Below are positions 1-5,683 of a stretch of DNA of 42,285 nucleotides, piece after piece. Under the pieces are notes generated by a model, which was not told the DNA's origin, searched no databases, and saw only the letters and a list, made by a program, of their open reading frames with translations. Position numbers and translations under genes: made by a program. Within the stretch, counting starts at the first letter, position 1. Every line of letters starts with the position of its first letter. Where the stretch lies: contig NZ_CBXX010000040.1 of assembly GCF_000577615.1 (NCBI RefSeq), forward strand, positions 1 through 42,285. Reading direction: 5' to 3'. Source of the DNA: Herbaspirillum sp. RV1423 (GTDB lineage: Bacteria > Pseudomonadota > Gammaproteobacteria > Burkholderiales > Burkholderiaceae_D).

Positions 1-55
1 CGGCGTACTTCTCGCCGACCTTCAGGTTCTCTTTAAGAAATCGTTCCTTGCTCAT
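1..55 (-). CDS. DUF1566-type protein, N-terminus only (cut by window edge)
   Basis: Only the first 18 codons are present, starting at ATG 55-53. The fragment contains the pattern N-L-x-x-G-E-x-Y-A. This matches the G-E-x-Y-(A/I)-G segment of the two DUF1566 paralogues at 99-458 and 2266-2757, so this is probably a third member, last in the visible part of the leftward operon. A purine-rich stretch (plus-strand gctcctgtct, minus AGACAGGAGC) lies a few bases upstream as a ribosome binding site. The identification rests on a short match and is tentative. Confidence 0.45.
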   Translation of the reverse strand, partial: MSKERFLKENLKVGEKYA

Positions 56-98
56 TGCAAGCTCCTGTCTTGTTTTGAGGTGTTAAATGACAAAAGGA

Positions 99-458
99 CT
101 AAATTGGCAATCTGCGGACGGCACGCGCGCGCAGCGCGTAGTCCGTGCGGTTGAGGTCCTGGTAGCCGTAGTGGAAGAGCTGACACCAGGCCCAGCCGTC
201 ATCGTCTTCATCGCGCTGATTGCTCCAGTACGCAGCCTTCTGGAACAGGTCGCGGTGATGAGCGAATAGCATTGCCTGCTCCAGACGGTTTGGCAGATCG
301 CCGCCAACAGATTTGGCCCATTCAAGTTGCGCCTCGAAGCCGGATCTATCGTTATCGTCAGGCAGCAAGACGACGTGATACAGCTCACCGGCAGCATTGC
401 CGATCGCTCCGATGTAGGTTTCGCCCTCAGCCAGCGGCGGGATTTGAATCTGGTTCAT
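99..458 (-). CDS. DUF1566-type phage protein A
   Basis: This 119-residue protein has the layout of DUF1566 proteins, which have a C-type-lectin-like fold: an N-terminal G-E-T-Y-I-G motif, then H-V-V-L-L-P, a central A-x-x-x-G-G-D-L-P segment, and a C-terminal W-A-W ... L-R-A-R-A-V-R-R-L ending. ATG 458 is chosen because AAGGAG lies 9 nt upstream on the minus strand. It is in the leftward early operon behind a chain of small genes. Its C-terminal 30 codons are almost identical in DNA to those of the gene at 2266-2757, except at eight codons that differ only in their first two bases. Function is unknown; DUF1566 domains are often ligand-binding or diversified domains. Confidence 0.8.
   Translation of the reverse strand: MNQIQIPPLAEGETYIGAIGNAAGELYHVVLLPDDNDRSGFEAQLEWAKSVGGDLPNRLEQAMLFAHHRDLFQKAAYWSNQRDEDDDGWAWCQLFHYGYQDLNRTDYALRARAVRRLPI
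109..200 (-). repeat. Variable-region-like repeat, copy A (3' end of DUF1566 gene A)
   Basis: The segment aligns to 2279-2373 with one 3-nt gap. Of its 30 codons, 22 are identical at all three bases and 8 differ. All 10 substitutions fall at codon positions 1 or 2, none at position 3. Seven of the eight variable codons end in C (NNC) and one ends in T. Sequence outside the segment is far more diverged. Confidence 0.8.
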
Positions 459-489
459 GTTGACCTTCTCCTTTTTGGTTGTGATAGGA

Positions 490-723
490 CTACTTCGATG
501 GTTCGGGTGAAACAGTGGGATAAGACGAAACCGGGAACGTCATGGCCTCGGCCTGGGAATAAAGCTTTTGGAACAAGCGCTTGTTGGCGGCGACCTTGGC
601 GTCGAGTTGCTGTTTCTCGTATCGGGCCTTGGCGCGGGCATCGATCGTCGGCATGACCACGCATTGCAGCAGCAGGATCACCAGCAGGCCGAGCAGGGCG
701 CCGAGGGGATAGGCGGTTTTCAT
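490..723 (-). CDS. Small single-pass membrane protein
   Basis: The 77-residue product has a strongly hydrophobic stretch at residues 5-23, rich in L, V and I, followed by a charged, probably helical region rich in K, Q, A and R. This suggests an N-terminal membrane anchor with a short helical domain. The start overlaps the stop of the preceding gene as ATGA at 723-720, so translation is probably coupled. It belongs to the leftward early operon of small genes. I do not recognise the family. Confidence 0.65.
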   Translation of the reverse strand: MKTAYPLGALLGLLVILLLQCVVMPTIDARAKARYEKQQLDAKVAANKRLFQKLYSQAEAMTFPVSSYPTVSPEPSK

Positions 724-1025
724 TTGGTGCGCTCCGCAAGCATGGCGTCGGCTTCCAAGTAGCGAAGCGTGGCGCGGAATTCAGCCCAGAATTTGAAGTT
801 TCCGAGAGCATCTGACTTGAACTCGGGCGCGGGTCGACCCATGATCCCTTCAGCGAAAGGGATGCTGTAGTTGGCAAGGTCTGCCTCGCAATGGACGGCG
901 AAATAGTCGCGCAAGGTCATGCCGCCGGACCGCTCCACGTCGTAGCGCTCGATGCCGTCGCTGCTGATTCCTGTCATCTCTTCATTTAGGCCGGGGAAGG
1001 CCGGTCCCCCTGTTGGCTTGCTCAT
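720..1025 (-). CDS. Conserved small phage protein (GGMTLRDYFA type)
   Basis: This 101-residue protein contains G-G-P-A-F-P near the N-terminus and G-G-M-T-L-R-D-Y-F-A in the middle. The combination recurs in small early proteins of many enterobacterial and burkholderial prophages whose function is not established. It overlaps both neighbours by ATGA (1025-1022 upstream, 723-720 downstream), which fits tight translational coupling. No enzyme motif or membrane segment is visible. Confidence 0.75.
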   Translation of the reverse strand: MSKPTGGPAFPGLNEEMTGISSDGIERYDVERSGGMTLRDYFAVHCEADLANYSIPFAEGIMGRPAPEFKSDALGNFKFWAEFRATLRYLEADAMLAERTK

Positions 1026-1288
1026 GTCATCCTCCGCAGCGGCTGCACGACAGGGGCGCTGACCGGCTTCTTCAGTGATTCCGTGGTGGTCAGTGGGTCA
1101 GTCATAGCCAGCGCCAACAGACACAGGAAGCCGAAGATCGCAAGAACGATCAGGATGATGTCCGGCAGTGCGCTCCATAGACGGCTGCAGAATCGTCTTA
1201 AGGTTGGGCGCACTTGCCAGCCCAATGTACGCAGCCAGGCCCGGCGGGCGGGGCCGTTTTGGCATTCGAAAAGATCGCCGCGCTTCAC
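1022..1288 (-). CDS. Small membrane protein, unknown
   Basis: The 88-residue product has a basic N-terminal half, then one long hydrophobic segment at about residues 40-62 and a short polar tail. It is probably a single-pass inner-membrane protein with a positively charged cytoplasmic side. It overlaps the preceding gene by ATGA at 1288-1285 and the following one at 1025-1022. No family was recognised. Confidence 0.6.
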   Translation of the reverse strand: MKRGDLFECQNGPARRAWLRTLGWQVRPTLRRFCSRLWSALPDIILIVLAIFGFLCLLALAMTDPLTTTESLKKPVSAPVVQPLRRMT

Positions 1289-1596
1289 GATTGCACCTCT
1301 GGAGCGCGCACACTGAAGTCCTTGACGCGGCCGAATCCGGCCGGGGCGGTGGTGTCCCGGTAATGTGCTTCGCCTCGATGGTCGGCAATGCCGAGCTCAA
1401 CGGCGAGGCAATGCGCTTCGTGTTTGAGGCGGCGGATTTCGACGGCACACTCGACGGCAGACGAGGCGGCTTTATTGCGCCTGGCCGGCGACTGGCTGCC
1501 ATTCCCGCTCACGGCGTTGTGCTTCGCCAGCGCATCCTGCTCGCGCATCAACCGCTTCATACAGTCGATCATGCAGATCAGCTTTTCGCGGCTCAT
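1285..1596 (-). CDS. Hypothetical phage protein, probably helical
   Basis: A 103-residue protein with an amphipathic, cysteine-containing N-terminus and a helical central part rich in A, E, R and K. It has no recognisable domain. ATGA overlaps on both sides (1596-1593 and 1288-1285) place it firmly in the coupled leftward gene chain, which is the main support that it is real. Confidence 0.6.
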   Translation of the reverse strand: MSREKLICMIDCMKRLMREQDALAKHNAVSGNGSQSPARRNKAASSAVECAVEIRRLKHEAHCLAVELGIADHRGEAHYRDTTAPAGFGRVKDFSVRAPEVQS

Positions 1597-1931
1597 ATGG
1601 CACCTGCGGCAGTGAGGGCGGCATGCGTTCCTTTGACGCTGTCCCAGATCGGCGACTCGCTAGGCATAAATGTCGGGTCCGCCGCAATTAATTTCGCCAT
1701 GAGCCAGTCGACGGCGTGAAATTGGGCTTTCAGCTTCTCGACCAGCGCATCGTGGTTGTTGCAGGCGCGGACGATGAATTCGGCGTTACCGCGGCAGTAT
1801 TCCCAGTCCTCTCGGCGTTCTTTGCCGCGTGCGCGATAGTCCGGGCTGTTGACTTCGGCCACGCGGTAGCTGTTCTCACCGACGATCATCTGACCTGACA
1901 AACGCCAAGGCGTAGGAGTGTGCTTGCTCAT
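1593..1931 (-). CDS. Conserved phage protein of the TPTPW type
   Basis: The 112-residue product begins with S-K-H-T-P-T-P-W and has N-A-E-F-I-V-R-A-C-N-N-H-D further on. These are the two hallmark segments of a small protein found very widely in phage early regions; its function is unknown. It is linked to both neighbours by ATGA overlaps at 1931-1928 and 1596-1593. Confidence 0.8.
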   Translation of the reverse strand: MSKHTPTPWRLSGQMIVGENSYRVAEVNSPDYRARGKERREDWEYCRGNAEFIVRACNNHDALVEKLKAQFHAVDWLMAKLIAADPTFMPSESPIWDSVKGTHAALTAAGAI

Positions 1932-2236
1932 GCTGCCACCTCATGCTGCTGCACATATGCCTCATTGCGCACGTCTTCTTCCAGGGCGGCGCCATCCGGC
2001 AAGTGACGGTCGCAATACGCGGAAAAGTCCATCATGTCGCGGTTCGAGAACAGTTCGCCGATGTTGATCGTCTGGCCGGTCAGGGTGACCGACTCAACAA
2101 CGTAGCAGTCGTCTCCACGGTCGAAGTAGCCGTAGAAGTCCAGCAGGTGGTTGTTGTGCAGAAAGCCGTCGACCAGCTTGATGAGCTTCTTGCCGACCTG
2201 CGGCTGGATATTTTGTCGTTGTGATGTGCGTTGCAT
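1928..2236 (-). CDS. Hypothetical small acidic phage protein
   Basis: The 102-residue protein has no recognised domain. An earlier in-frame ATG at 2248 has no ribosome binding site in the AT-rich leader before it. The ATG at 2236 has GGAG (minus 2246-2243) six bases upstream, so that start is chosen. Only about 30 nt separate it from the DUF1566 gene upstream, and its stop overlaps the next gene by ATGA. Confidence 0.6.
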   Translation of the reverse strand: MQRTSQRQNIQPQVGKKLIKLVDGFLHNNHLLDFYGYFDRGDDCYVVESVTLTGQTINIGELFSNRDMMDFSAYCDRHLPDGAALEEDVRNEAYVQQHEVAA

Positions 2237-2265
2237 TTCTCGCTCCATACAATCAAATAAATAAA

Positions 2266-2757
2266 TTACTGAATGACTAATCTGCGGACGGCACGCGCGC
2301 GCAGCGCGTCGTCCGTGCGGACGAGGCTGTACTGGTCGCCGTTGTTGAAGTACTGAGACCAGGCCCAGCCGTCGCCATTCAGTTCAGAGGACCAGTAGTA
2401 GGAAGATTTGAAATGCTTCTTGGCATTGGCGAACAACAACGATTGTTCGGCACGCGCGGGGAGCGAGCCGCCGAGATTCTCGGCCCATGCAGTCGCATCG
2501 GCGTGGTTGATTTCTTCGGCTTCGCCCGGCAGCAGGATCAAATGATGGGAAAGTTTGCCGTCTTCGCTCAGGATGATGCCGGCATAGACTTCGCCGTCAT
2601 TGAGGGATGGGATGGCAATCGAGACGACTAGCCCAACATTGGCGCCCATTTGCTTTTGCAGCCACGCGCTGAACAGGGCATTGATATCAACCGTCAGCTT
2701 GGCGCCGTCCAGTTGTAGGGTGATGGCTTCTTCTTTAAGTTTTTGATTTTGGGACAT
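2266..2757 (-). CDS. DUF1566-type phage protein C, first gene of leftward operon
   Basis: A 163-residue DUF1566-family protein with G-E-V-Y-A-G, then H-L-I-L-L-P-G-E, then L-G-G-S-L-P and the C-terminal W-A-W ... L-R-A-R-A-V-R-R-L block, preceded by an extra 45 or so residues of helical N-terminus. ATG 2757 is chosen over the farther upstream ATG because GAGGAG precedes it at good spacing and a promoter lies just upstream at 2800-2828. It is the first gene read from the repressor-controlled left promoter, where lambda has N. The C-terminal 30 codons form the repeat shared with the gene at 99-458. Function is unknown. Confidence 0.82.
   Translation of the reverse strand: MSQNQKLKEEAITLQLDGAKLTVDINALFSAWLQKQMGANVGLVVSIAIPSLNDGEVYAGIILSEDGKLSHHLILLPGEAEEINHADATAWAENLGGSLPARAEQSLLFANAKKHFKSSYYWSSELNGDGWAWSQYFNNGDQYSLVRTDDALRARAVRRLVIQ
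2279..2373 (-). repeat. Variable-region-like repeat, copy C (3' end of DUF1566 gene C)
   Basis: This is the partner of 109-200 and carries one extra codon. The constant codons match base for base, while variable codons read for example TAC, AAC, AAC, GAC, TAC, GTC and GAC where copy A has CTC, CAC, TAC, TAC, GAC, AAC and TAC. The pattern is compatible with mutagenised AAC codons. Confidence 0.8.
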
Positions 2758-2799
2758 TTTCGCTCCTCGGTTTGGTTCGTTTTCCGAACTGTTGGAGCG

Positions 2800-2828
2800 A
2801 GTATAGAACTCTAAACAAATAAAGTAAA
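2800..2828 (-). promoter_or_regulatory. pL-like promoter of the leftward operon
   Basis: On the minus strand a -35 of TTTACT (2828-2823) is separated by 17 nt from a -10 of TATACT (2805-2800). This places the start near 2793, about 36 nt before the ATG at 2757. The 17 bases GTTTAGAGTTCTATACT at 2816-2800 are identical to those over the -10 of the rightward promoter at 3859-3875. Operators cover both hexamers, so repression by the phage repressor is likely. Confidence 0.72.
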
Positions 2829-2839
2829 GAGTTCTAAAC
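2801..2839. promoter_or_regulatory. Left operators (two palindromes, 23 bp apart)
   Basis: Two 16-bp sites fit GTTTAGA-N2-TCTAAAC: GTATAGAACTCTAAAC at 2801-2816 and GTAAAGAGTTCTAAAC at 2824-2839. Each differs from the consensus at one base. They overlap the -10 and -35 of the left promoter. A much weaker third match starts at 2845 (left half-site only). Confidence 0.8.
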
Positions 2840-2870
2840 AAAAAGTTTAGTTGTTGTAAAAAATAGGCGT

Positions 2871-2891
2871 AAAAAAACCCGCCGCAGCGGG
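2871..2891 (-). terminator. Terminator of the repressor-lipoprotein transcript
   Basis: On the minus strand a CCCGC-TGCG-GCGGG hairpin (2891-2878) is followed by seven Ts (2877-2871). It lies 22 bp past the lipoprotein stop and separates that transcript from the left operators and promoter. Confidence 0.85.
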
Positions 2892-2913
2892 TTCGTTTAT
2901 TGGGGAAGGGTGG

Positions 2914-3333
2914 TTAGTTTGAGGTGCTGACTGTATTTGCCGCTGGGGGCCCGAGCCGGGTGTCGTTGTTTGACGACGAGAAGGTGTAGCGGGAAACGAT
3001 GCCTTGCGCGTCGAAGAACACCATCAGTACCTTCGAGTTTCCAGTGGCGCCGCCGGCAAACAGGCCGACCACAGGAATAAAGGTTGCTCCCTTGGCCTGC
3101 GAGCTCGCATACATATACATCCATGTTTCACCCGCAGGGGTGCTGTTATTGGTCGTCACCGAGTTCGCGGCGCCCAGGTAGGCCAGCACATCGGCTTTCG
3201 TCGATTTTCCCTTGATTAGATGCTGATCGACTGAAGTCTGGTCGACGTTGGCGAGCGCCTGGTTGCCGGTGCTGGCGCACCCAGCCAAGAGGCTTGCCGC
3301 ACACAGGGCGGCGGTGATTGCGATTTTTTTCAC
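2914..3333 (-). CDS. BamE/SmpA-like lipoprotein in the lambda rex position
   Basis: The 139-residue product has a short basic start, a hydrophobic signal stretch and a lipobox L-A-G-C with Cys19, so it should be an envelope lipoprotein after signal peptidase II processing. The mature part has features of BamE/SmpA-like domains: I-x-x-G-x-S-T-x-x-D-V near the start, G-E-T-W-M-Y-M-Y, F-I-P-V-V-G and a late V-x-x-Y. GTG 3333 is chosen because AAGGA lies 7 nt upstream and the signal peptide then has normal length; an earlier ATG at 3399 would give an abnormally long leader. It lies downstream of the repressor, on the same strand and before a terminator, so it is probably expressed in the lysogen. 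A role in superinfection exclusion or envelope change is inference. Confidence 0.72.
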   Translation of the reverse strand: MKKIAITAALCAASLLAGCASTGNQALANVDQTSVDQHLIKGKSTKADVLAYLGAANSVTTNNSTPAGETWMYMYASSQAKGATFIPVVGLFAGGATGNSKVLMVFFDAQGIVSRYTFSSSNNDTRLGPPAANTVSTSN

Positions 3334-3447
3334 GGTCTTGTCCTTGTTGTTGGTTGTGCTGCCGGGCGATGGCTGTAACTCTACCACGCCGGCGGTCATC
3401 GTTCTGGCCGCCTAAATGGCAAAATCTCGGCAGTGAACAGCGGCAAC

Positions 3448-3810
3448 TCAGCTTGCCTTTTTACTTTTTGGTTGGTTGTGCCATTCATTGACCATGAATG
3501 CAAGTTGCTTATCAACACGAAGACGCTCTTCAGGGGGGAGGGCCATAAATAGGTCTTGTGAAACAGAAAAAGGCCAGTCTTTCGTCCGCCGGATCATCTC
3601 ATACCCTTCGCCCAAGACCAGCCAAACGTGGTCGTACCCCAATTTCTGCTCGATCTTCAGCGCGTAATCCAGCCGCATCGATTTAATTTTTCCATCTAGC
3701 CACTGATTCACGACGCTTTTTGAGGCGCCGGATGCTTCCACAATCCCGCTTTGCCCGAGATCCGGCCGCTCTTTCAGTATTTGTTCGATGCGTTCGCTCA
3801 ATGTTGTCAT
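3448..3810 (-). CDS. Short CI-like phage repressor
   Basis: A 120-residue DNA-binding protein with a helix-turn-helix at about residues 19-40 (G-I-V-E-A-S-G-A-S-K-S-V-V-N-Q-W-L-D-G) and a second helical region after residue 75. It is divergent from the cro-like gene and flanked by operators, so it is very likely the lysogeny repressor. No LexA/S24 autopeptidase domain follows the DNA-binding domain, so RecA-stimulated self-cleavage is not expected. ATG 3810 directly abuts the operator at 3811 and has no ribosome binding site, which suggests a leaderless message as for lambda cI from PRM. A longer frame from 3897 would run through the operators and is rejected. Confidence 0.82.
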   Translation of the reverse strand: MTTLSERIEQILKERPDLGQSGIVEASGASKSVVNQWLDGKIKSMRLDYALKIEQKLGYDHVWLVLGEGYEMIRRTKDWPFSVSQDLFMALPPEERLRVDKQLAFMVNEWHNQPKSKKAS

Positions 3811-3874
3811 GTTTAAAACTCTAAACTTATGTTGGTTTAGTGTGCTTGACCTTTTGAGGTTTAGAGTTCTATAC
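3811..3874. promoter_or_regulatory. Right operators: three sites at exact 24-bp steps
   Basis: 16-bp sites start at 3811 (GTTTAAAACTCTAAAC), 3835 (GTTTAGTGTGCTTGAC) and 3859 (GTTTAGAGTTCTATAC). The outer two match GTTTAGA-N2-TCTAAAC at 13 of 14 bases; the middle one matches at 10 of 14. The first abuts the repressor start codon, the second covers the -35 of the cro promoter, and the third covers its -10. This copies the three-operator logic of lambda OR. Confidence 0.82.
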
Positions 3875-3875
3875 T
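3846..3875 (+). promoter_or_regulatory. pR-like promoter for cro and the rightward early operon
   Basis: A -35 of TTGACC (3846-3851), an 18-nt spacer and a -10 of TATACT (3870-3875) give a predicted start at about 3882-3883. This coincides with the ATG of the cro-like gene. Two of the right operators overlap the hexamers. Confidence 0.8.
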
Positions 3876-3882
3876 TGGCTGT

Positions 3883-4104
3883 ATGGACACTAAACATCTC
3901 GTTGGCCTGCTCGGCGGCCCATCACAAATCATGGAGGACACCGGTCTCTCAAAGGGGCGGGTGTCTCAATGGGTCTCCGAGGACCGAATCACACCTTCGT
4001 GGCTTAAGTTCTACCGCTTGAAGCGGCCGGACATCGATTGGGGTGCCTACGATGCGCATCTCGCCAGTCTTGCCATCCCCGAACCCGACAAGGTGTCTTC
4101 ATGA
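3883..4104 (+). CDS. Cro-like repressor
   Basis: The 73-residue product has a helix-turn-helix near residues 14-32 (Q-I-M-E-D-T-G-L-S-K-G-R-V-S-Q-W-V) and then W-L-K-F-Y-R-L-K-R-P-D-I-D-W, as in short Cro/YdaS-type proteins. It is the first rightward gene, divergent from the repressor and under operator control. There is no Shine-Dalgarno sequence, and the predicted transcription start falls on the ATG, so it appears to be translated from a leaderless mRNA. Its likely role is to turn down repressor and early transcription during lytic growth. Confidence 0.78.
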   Translation: MDTKHLVGLLGGPSQIMEDTGLSKGRVSQWVSEDRITPSWLKFYRLKRPDIDWGAYDAHLASLAIPEPDKVSS

Positions 4105-4119
4105 GCGCCCTGCGAAGGA

Positions 4120-4443
4120 TTATTTCGGCGATAGCCGCTTTTTCAGCGCGTGCCAAATGCTCCATGCCGCGCCGACGCCGGAAGATTGGCCCGATAGGGA
4201 TTCTTTTAGCTCTGCGGAGTGATCGGCCAGTGCCGCAACTGCGAGGTCACTCCTATCCGAACCTAGCAGACGCGCTTGAGCGGCGGCTAGATTCATATCG
4301 AAATTCGCCTCAAAGCCATCTGGATCAGGGTGTGTCCGAATCAGGGCTTCAATCGCGCACTGCTGAGCCTCTATGAGTCCGAACAACACGTCAATTTGCC
4401 ATTCGACCGGCGGGATTTCCGGTCCTTGGTTCTGCCTTTCCAT
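4120..4443 (-). CDS. Leftward small protein antisense to the early right operon
   Basis: A 107-residue, mostly helical and acidic protein. ATG 4443 has AAGGAA upstream on the minus strand at good spacing. It points towards cro and repressor and sits between cro and the cII-like gene, where lambda has the leftward establishment promoter pRE. The opposite strand carries an overlapping frame (4101-4376, starting in the cro stop as ATGA). I prefer the minus frame because its product has ordinary amino-acid composition and a proper ribosome binding site. No family was recognised. Confidence 0.5.
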   Translation of the reverse strand: MERQNQGPEIPPVEWQIDVLFGLIEAQQCAIEALIRTHPDPDGFEANFDMNLAAAQARLLGSDRSDLAVAALADHSAELKESLSGQSSGVGAAWSIWHALKKRLSPK

Positions 4444-4539
4444 GCGCGTTCCTTTCGTTTCCACGGTTGATAGGGGTGAGAGCCTTGATTGTGGCACGGC
4501 TGCGAACGCGCGCCTTTTTCCTAAAAACAAGGTGTTCCC

Positions 4540-4851
4540 ATGAGCACAGACACAGTGTCGCCCGACCTGGTGGAAAGCACACGCAAGACCGGCGCACGGA
4601 TTTTGTCCGAGGTATTGCAGCGACTTGCATATGTCGGGCAAGAGCGTGCAGCCGGTTGCATGGGCGTGGACCCCAGCACGGTGAGCAGGGCGAAGGCCTC
4701 CCTGGAACAGGCTTGCCAGTTGATGGCGGCCATCGGGCTGCAGGTCGCGGCATCCGACTCGGTGGTGATCAGCCAGAAAGAACTGTCGGGGCTGAAATAC
4801 CTCGCCGCGCGCTATCTGGAAGCCGATATACAGCGGGAGATCAGACAATGA
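4540..4851 (+). CDS. CII-like transcription activator
   Basis: The 103-residue product matches the lambda CII family layout: helical N-terminus, helix-turn-helix with V-G-Q-E-R-A-A-x-x-M-G-V-D-P-S-T-V-S-R at about residues 32-50, then L-E-Q-A-C-Q-L-M-A-A-I-G-L and a short tail. CII acts as a tetramer that activates repressor-establishment and integration promoters. ATG 4540 has AAGGTG 6 nt upstream. It is the second rightward regulator after cro, as in lambda. No clear pair of TTGC direct repeats for a CII site was found. Confidence 0.82.
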   Translation: MSTDTVSPDLVESTRKTGARILSEVLQRLAYVGQERAAGCMGVDPSTVSRAKASLEQACQLMAAIGLQVAASDSVVISQKELSGLKYLAARYLEADIQREIRQ

Positions 4852-5180
4852 CACGCCCCCCGATCGTCCGCGAAGCGATAGTCGCCGCCCTGAAAGAGCA
4901 CGGGACGCTGAACGGCAAGCAGATTTGCAATTTCGTTTGCGCCAAAACCGGATCTACCCCAAGCGGTATTCGCAAGGTGCTCTGGTTCATGGAGCACGAT
5001 GGCTTCATTGCCTGCGATAAATCGCGCCCGCGGCGCCATCTCTATTCGCTATCGGATGACGAGCCAGTGCGCCGCACAGTGCGGCAGGCCAGCGATTTCA
5101 AACTTCCAACGAAGCTAAAGCGCGCCGATGCCCTCAGTCCTATGGCTTGGTCGATGGCGTACCTGCTGGGGGCGGCTTGA
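4848..5180 (+). CDS. Small winged-helix-like phage protein
   Basis: This 110-residue protein begins with a region that looks like a winged helix-turn-helix: I-V-A-A-L-K-E-H-G-T-L-N-G-K-Q-I-C at residues 10-26, then G-I-R-K-V-L-W-F-M-E-H-D-G-F-I near residues 40-54. Such domains occur in phage replication and regulatory proteins. It starts in the stop of the cII-like gene (ATGA at 4848-4851) and its stop overlaps the TTG start of the next gene. The exact role is unknown. Confidence 0.65.
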   Translation: MTRPPIVREAIVAALKEHGTLNGKQICNFVCAKTGSTPSGIRKVLWFMEHDGFIACDKSRPRRHLYSLSDDEPVRRTVRQASDFKLPTKLKRADALSPMAWSMAYLLGAA

Positions 5181-5683
5181 ACATCTCTCACGAAAGAAAC
5201 GCCAAGTCAGTCGAGTGGTACACGCCTGCGTGGATATTCGAAAAGCTCGGCATCGATTTCGACCTTGATCCGTCATCGCCGCATGACATGGTGCTCGACT
5301 GGATCCCGGTAAAGCAACGTTACACCGTATTTGACGACGGACTTAGTAAGCCGTGGGCTGGTCGTGTTTGGCTCAACCCGCCTTACTGCAAGGTTACACA
5401 ACAGTGGATGCGCCGCATGGCCGCGCACGGCAATGGCATTGCCTTGGTGTTCTCCCGCACTGATGCCGCATGGTTTCAAGAGGCGATCGCATCCGCTGAC
5501 GCGGTCTTATTTGTCGCTGGCCGAATCGATTTTGTGCCAGGACACGAAAACAAGCACAAGAAGTCTCGATCTGGCGCCGCCTCTGTGTTCCTCGCTTGGG
5601 GGAAGGAAAGCGTTGTAGCGTTGCAGCGTCTAGGTGATCGCGGATTCCTTGTCTATCCGAAGAAAGCAGGCGTTGCAGCATGA
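5177..5683 (+). CDS. Phage DNA N6-adenine methyltransferase (Dam type)
   Basis: The product is about 168 residues, typical of the compact phage Dam family (PF05869). It shows E-W-Y-T-P at residues 13-17, D-L-D-P at 29-32 in the AdoMet-binding region and the catalytic N-P-P-Y at 67-70. It should methylate adenine in the phage genome. TTG 5177 is chosen because it overlaps the previous stop as TTGA and follows a GGGGG tract; an in-frame TTG at 5147 is possible but would overlap the previous gene more. Its stop overlaps the next ATG. Such genes commonly protect phage DNA from restriction. Confidence 0.85.
   Translation: MNISHERNAKSVEWYTPAWIFEKLGIDFDLDPSSPHDMVLDWIPVKQRYTVFDDGLSKPWAGRVWLNPPYCKVTQQWMRRMAAHGNGIALVFSRTDAAWFQEAIASADAVLFVAGRIDFVPGHENKHKKSRSGAASVFLAWGKESVVALQRLGDRGFLVYPKKAGVAA

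Noticed and set aside
3811..3897. Longer repressor start at 3897
   Set aside because: It would place the operators and the cro promoter inside the coding region; the ATG at 3810 gives a normal repressor N-terminus.
4101..4376. Rightward frame starting in the cro stop as ATGA
   Set aside because: The junction is attractive, but the product is Arg/Ser-rich with little fold character, while the opposite frame 4120-4443 has a good ribosome binding site and normal composition. Kept only as an alternative.
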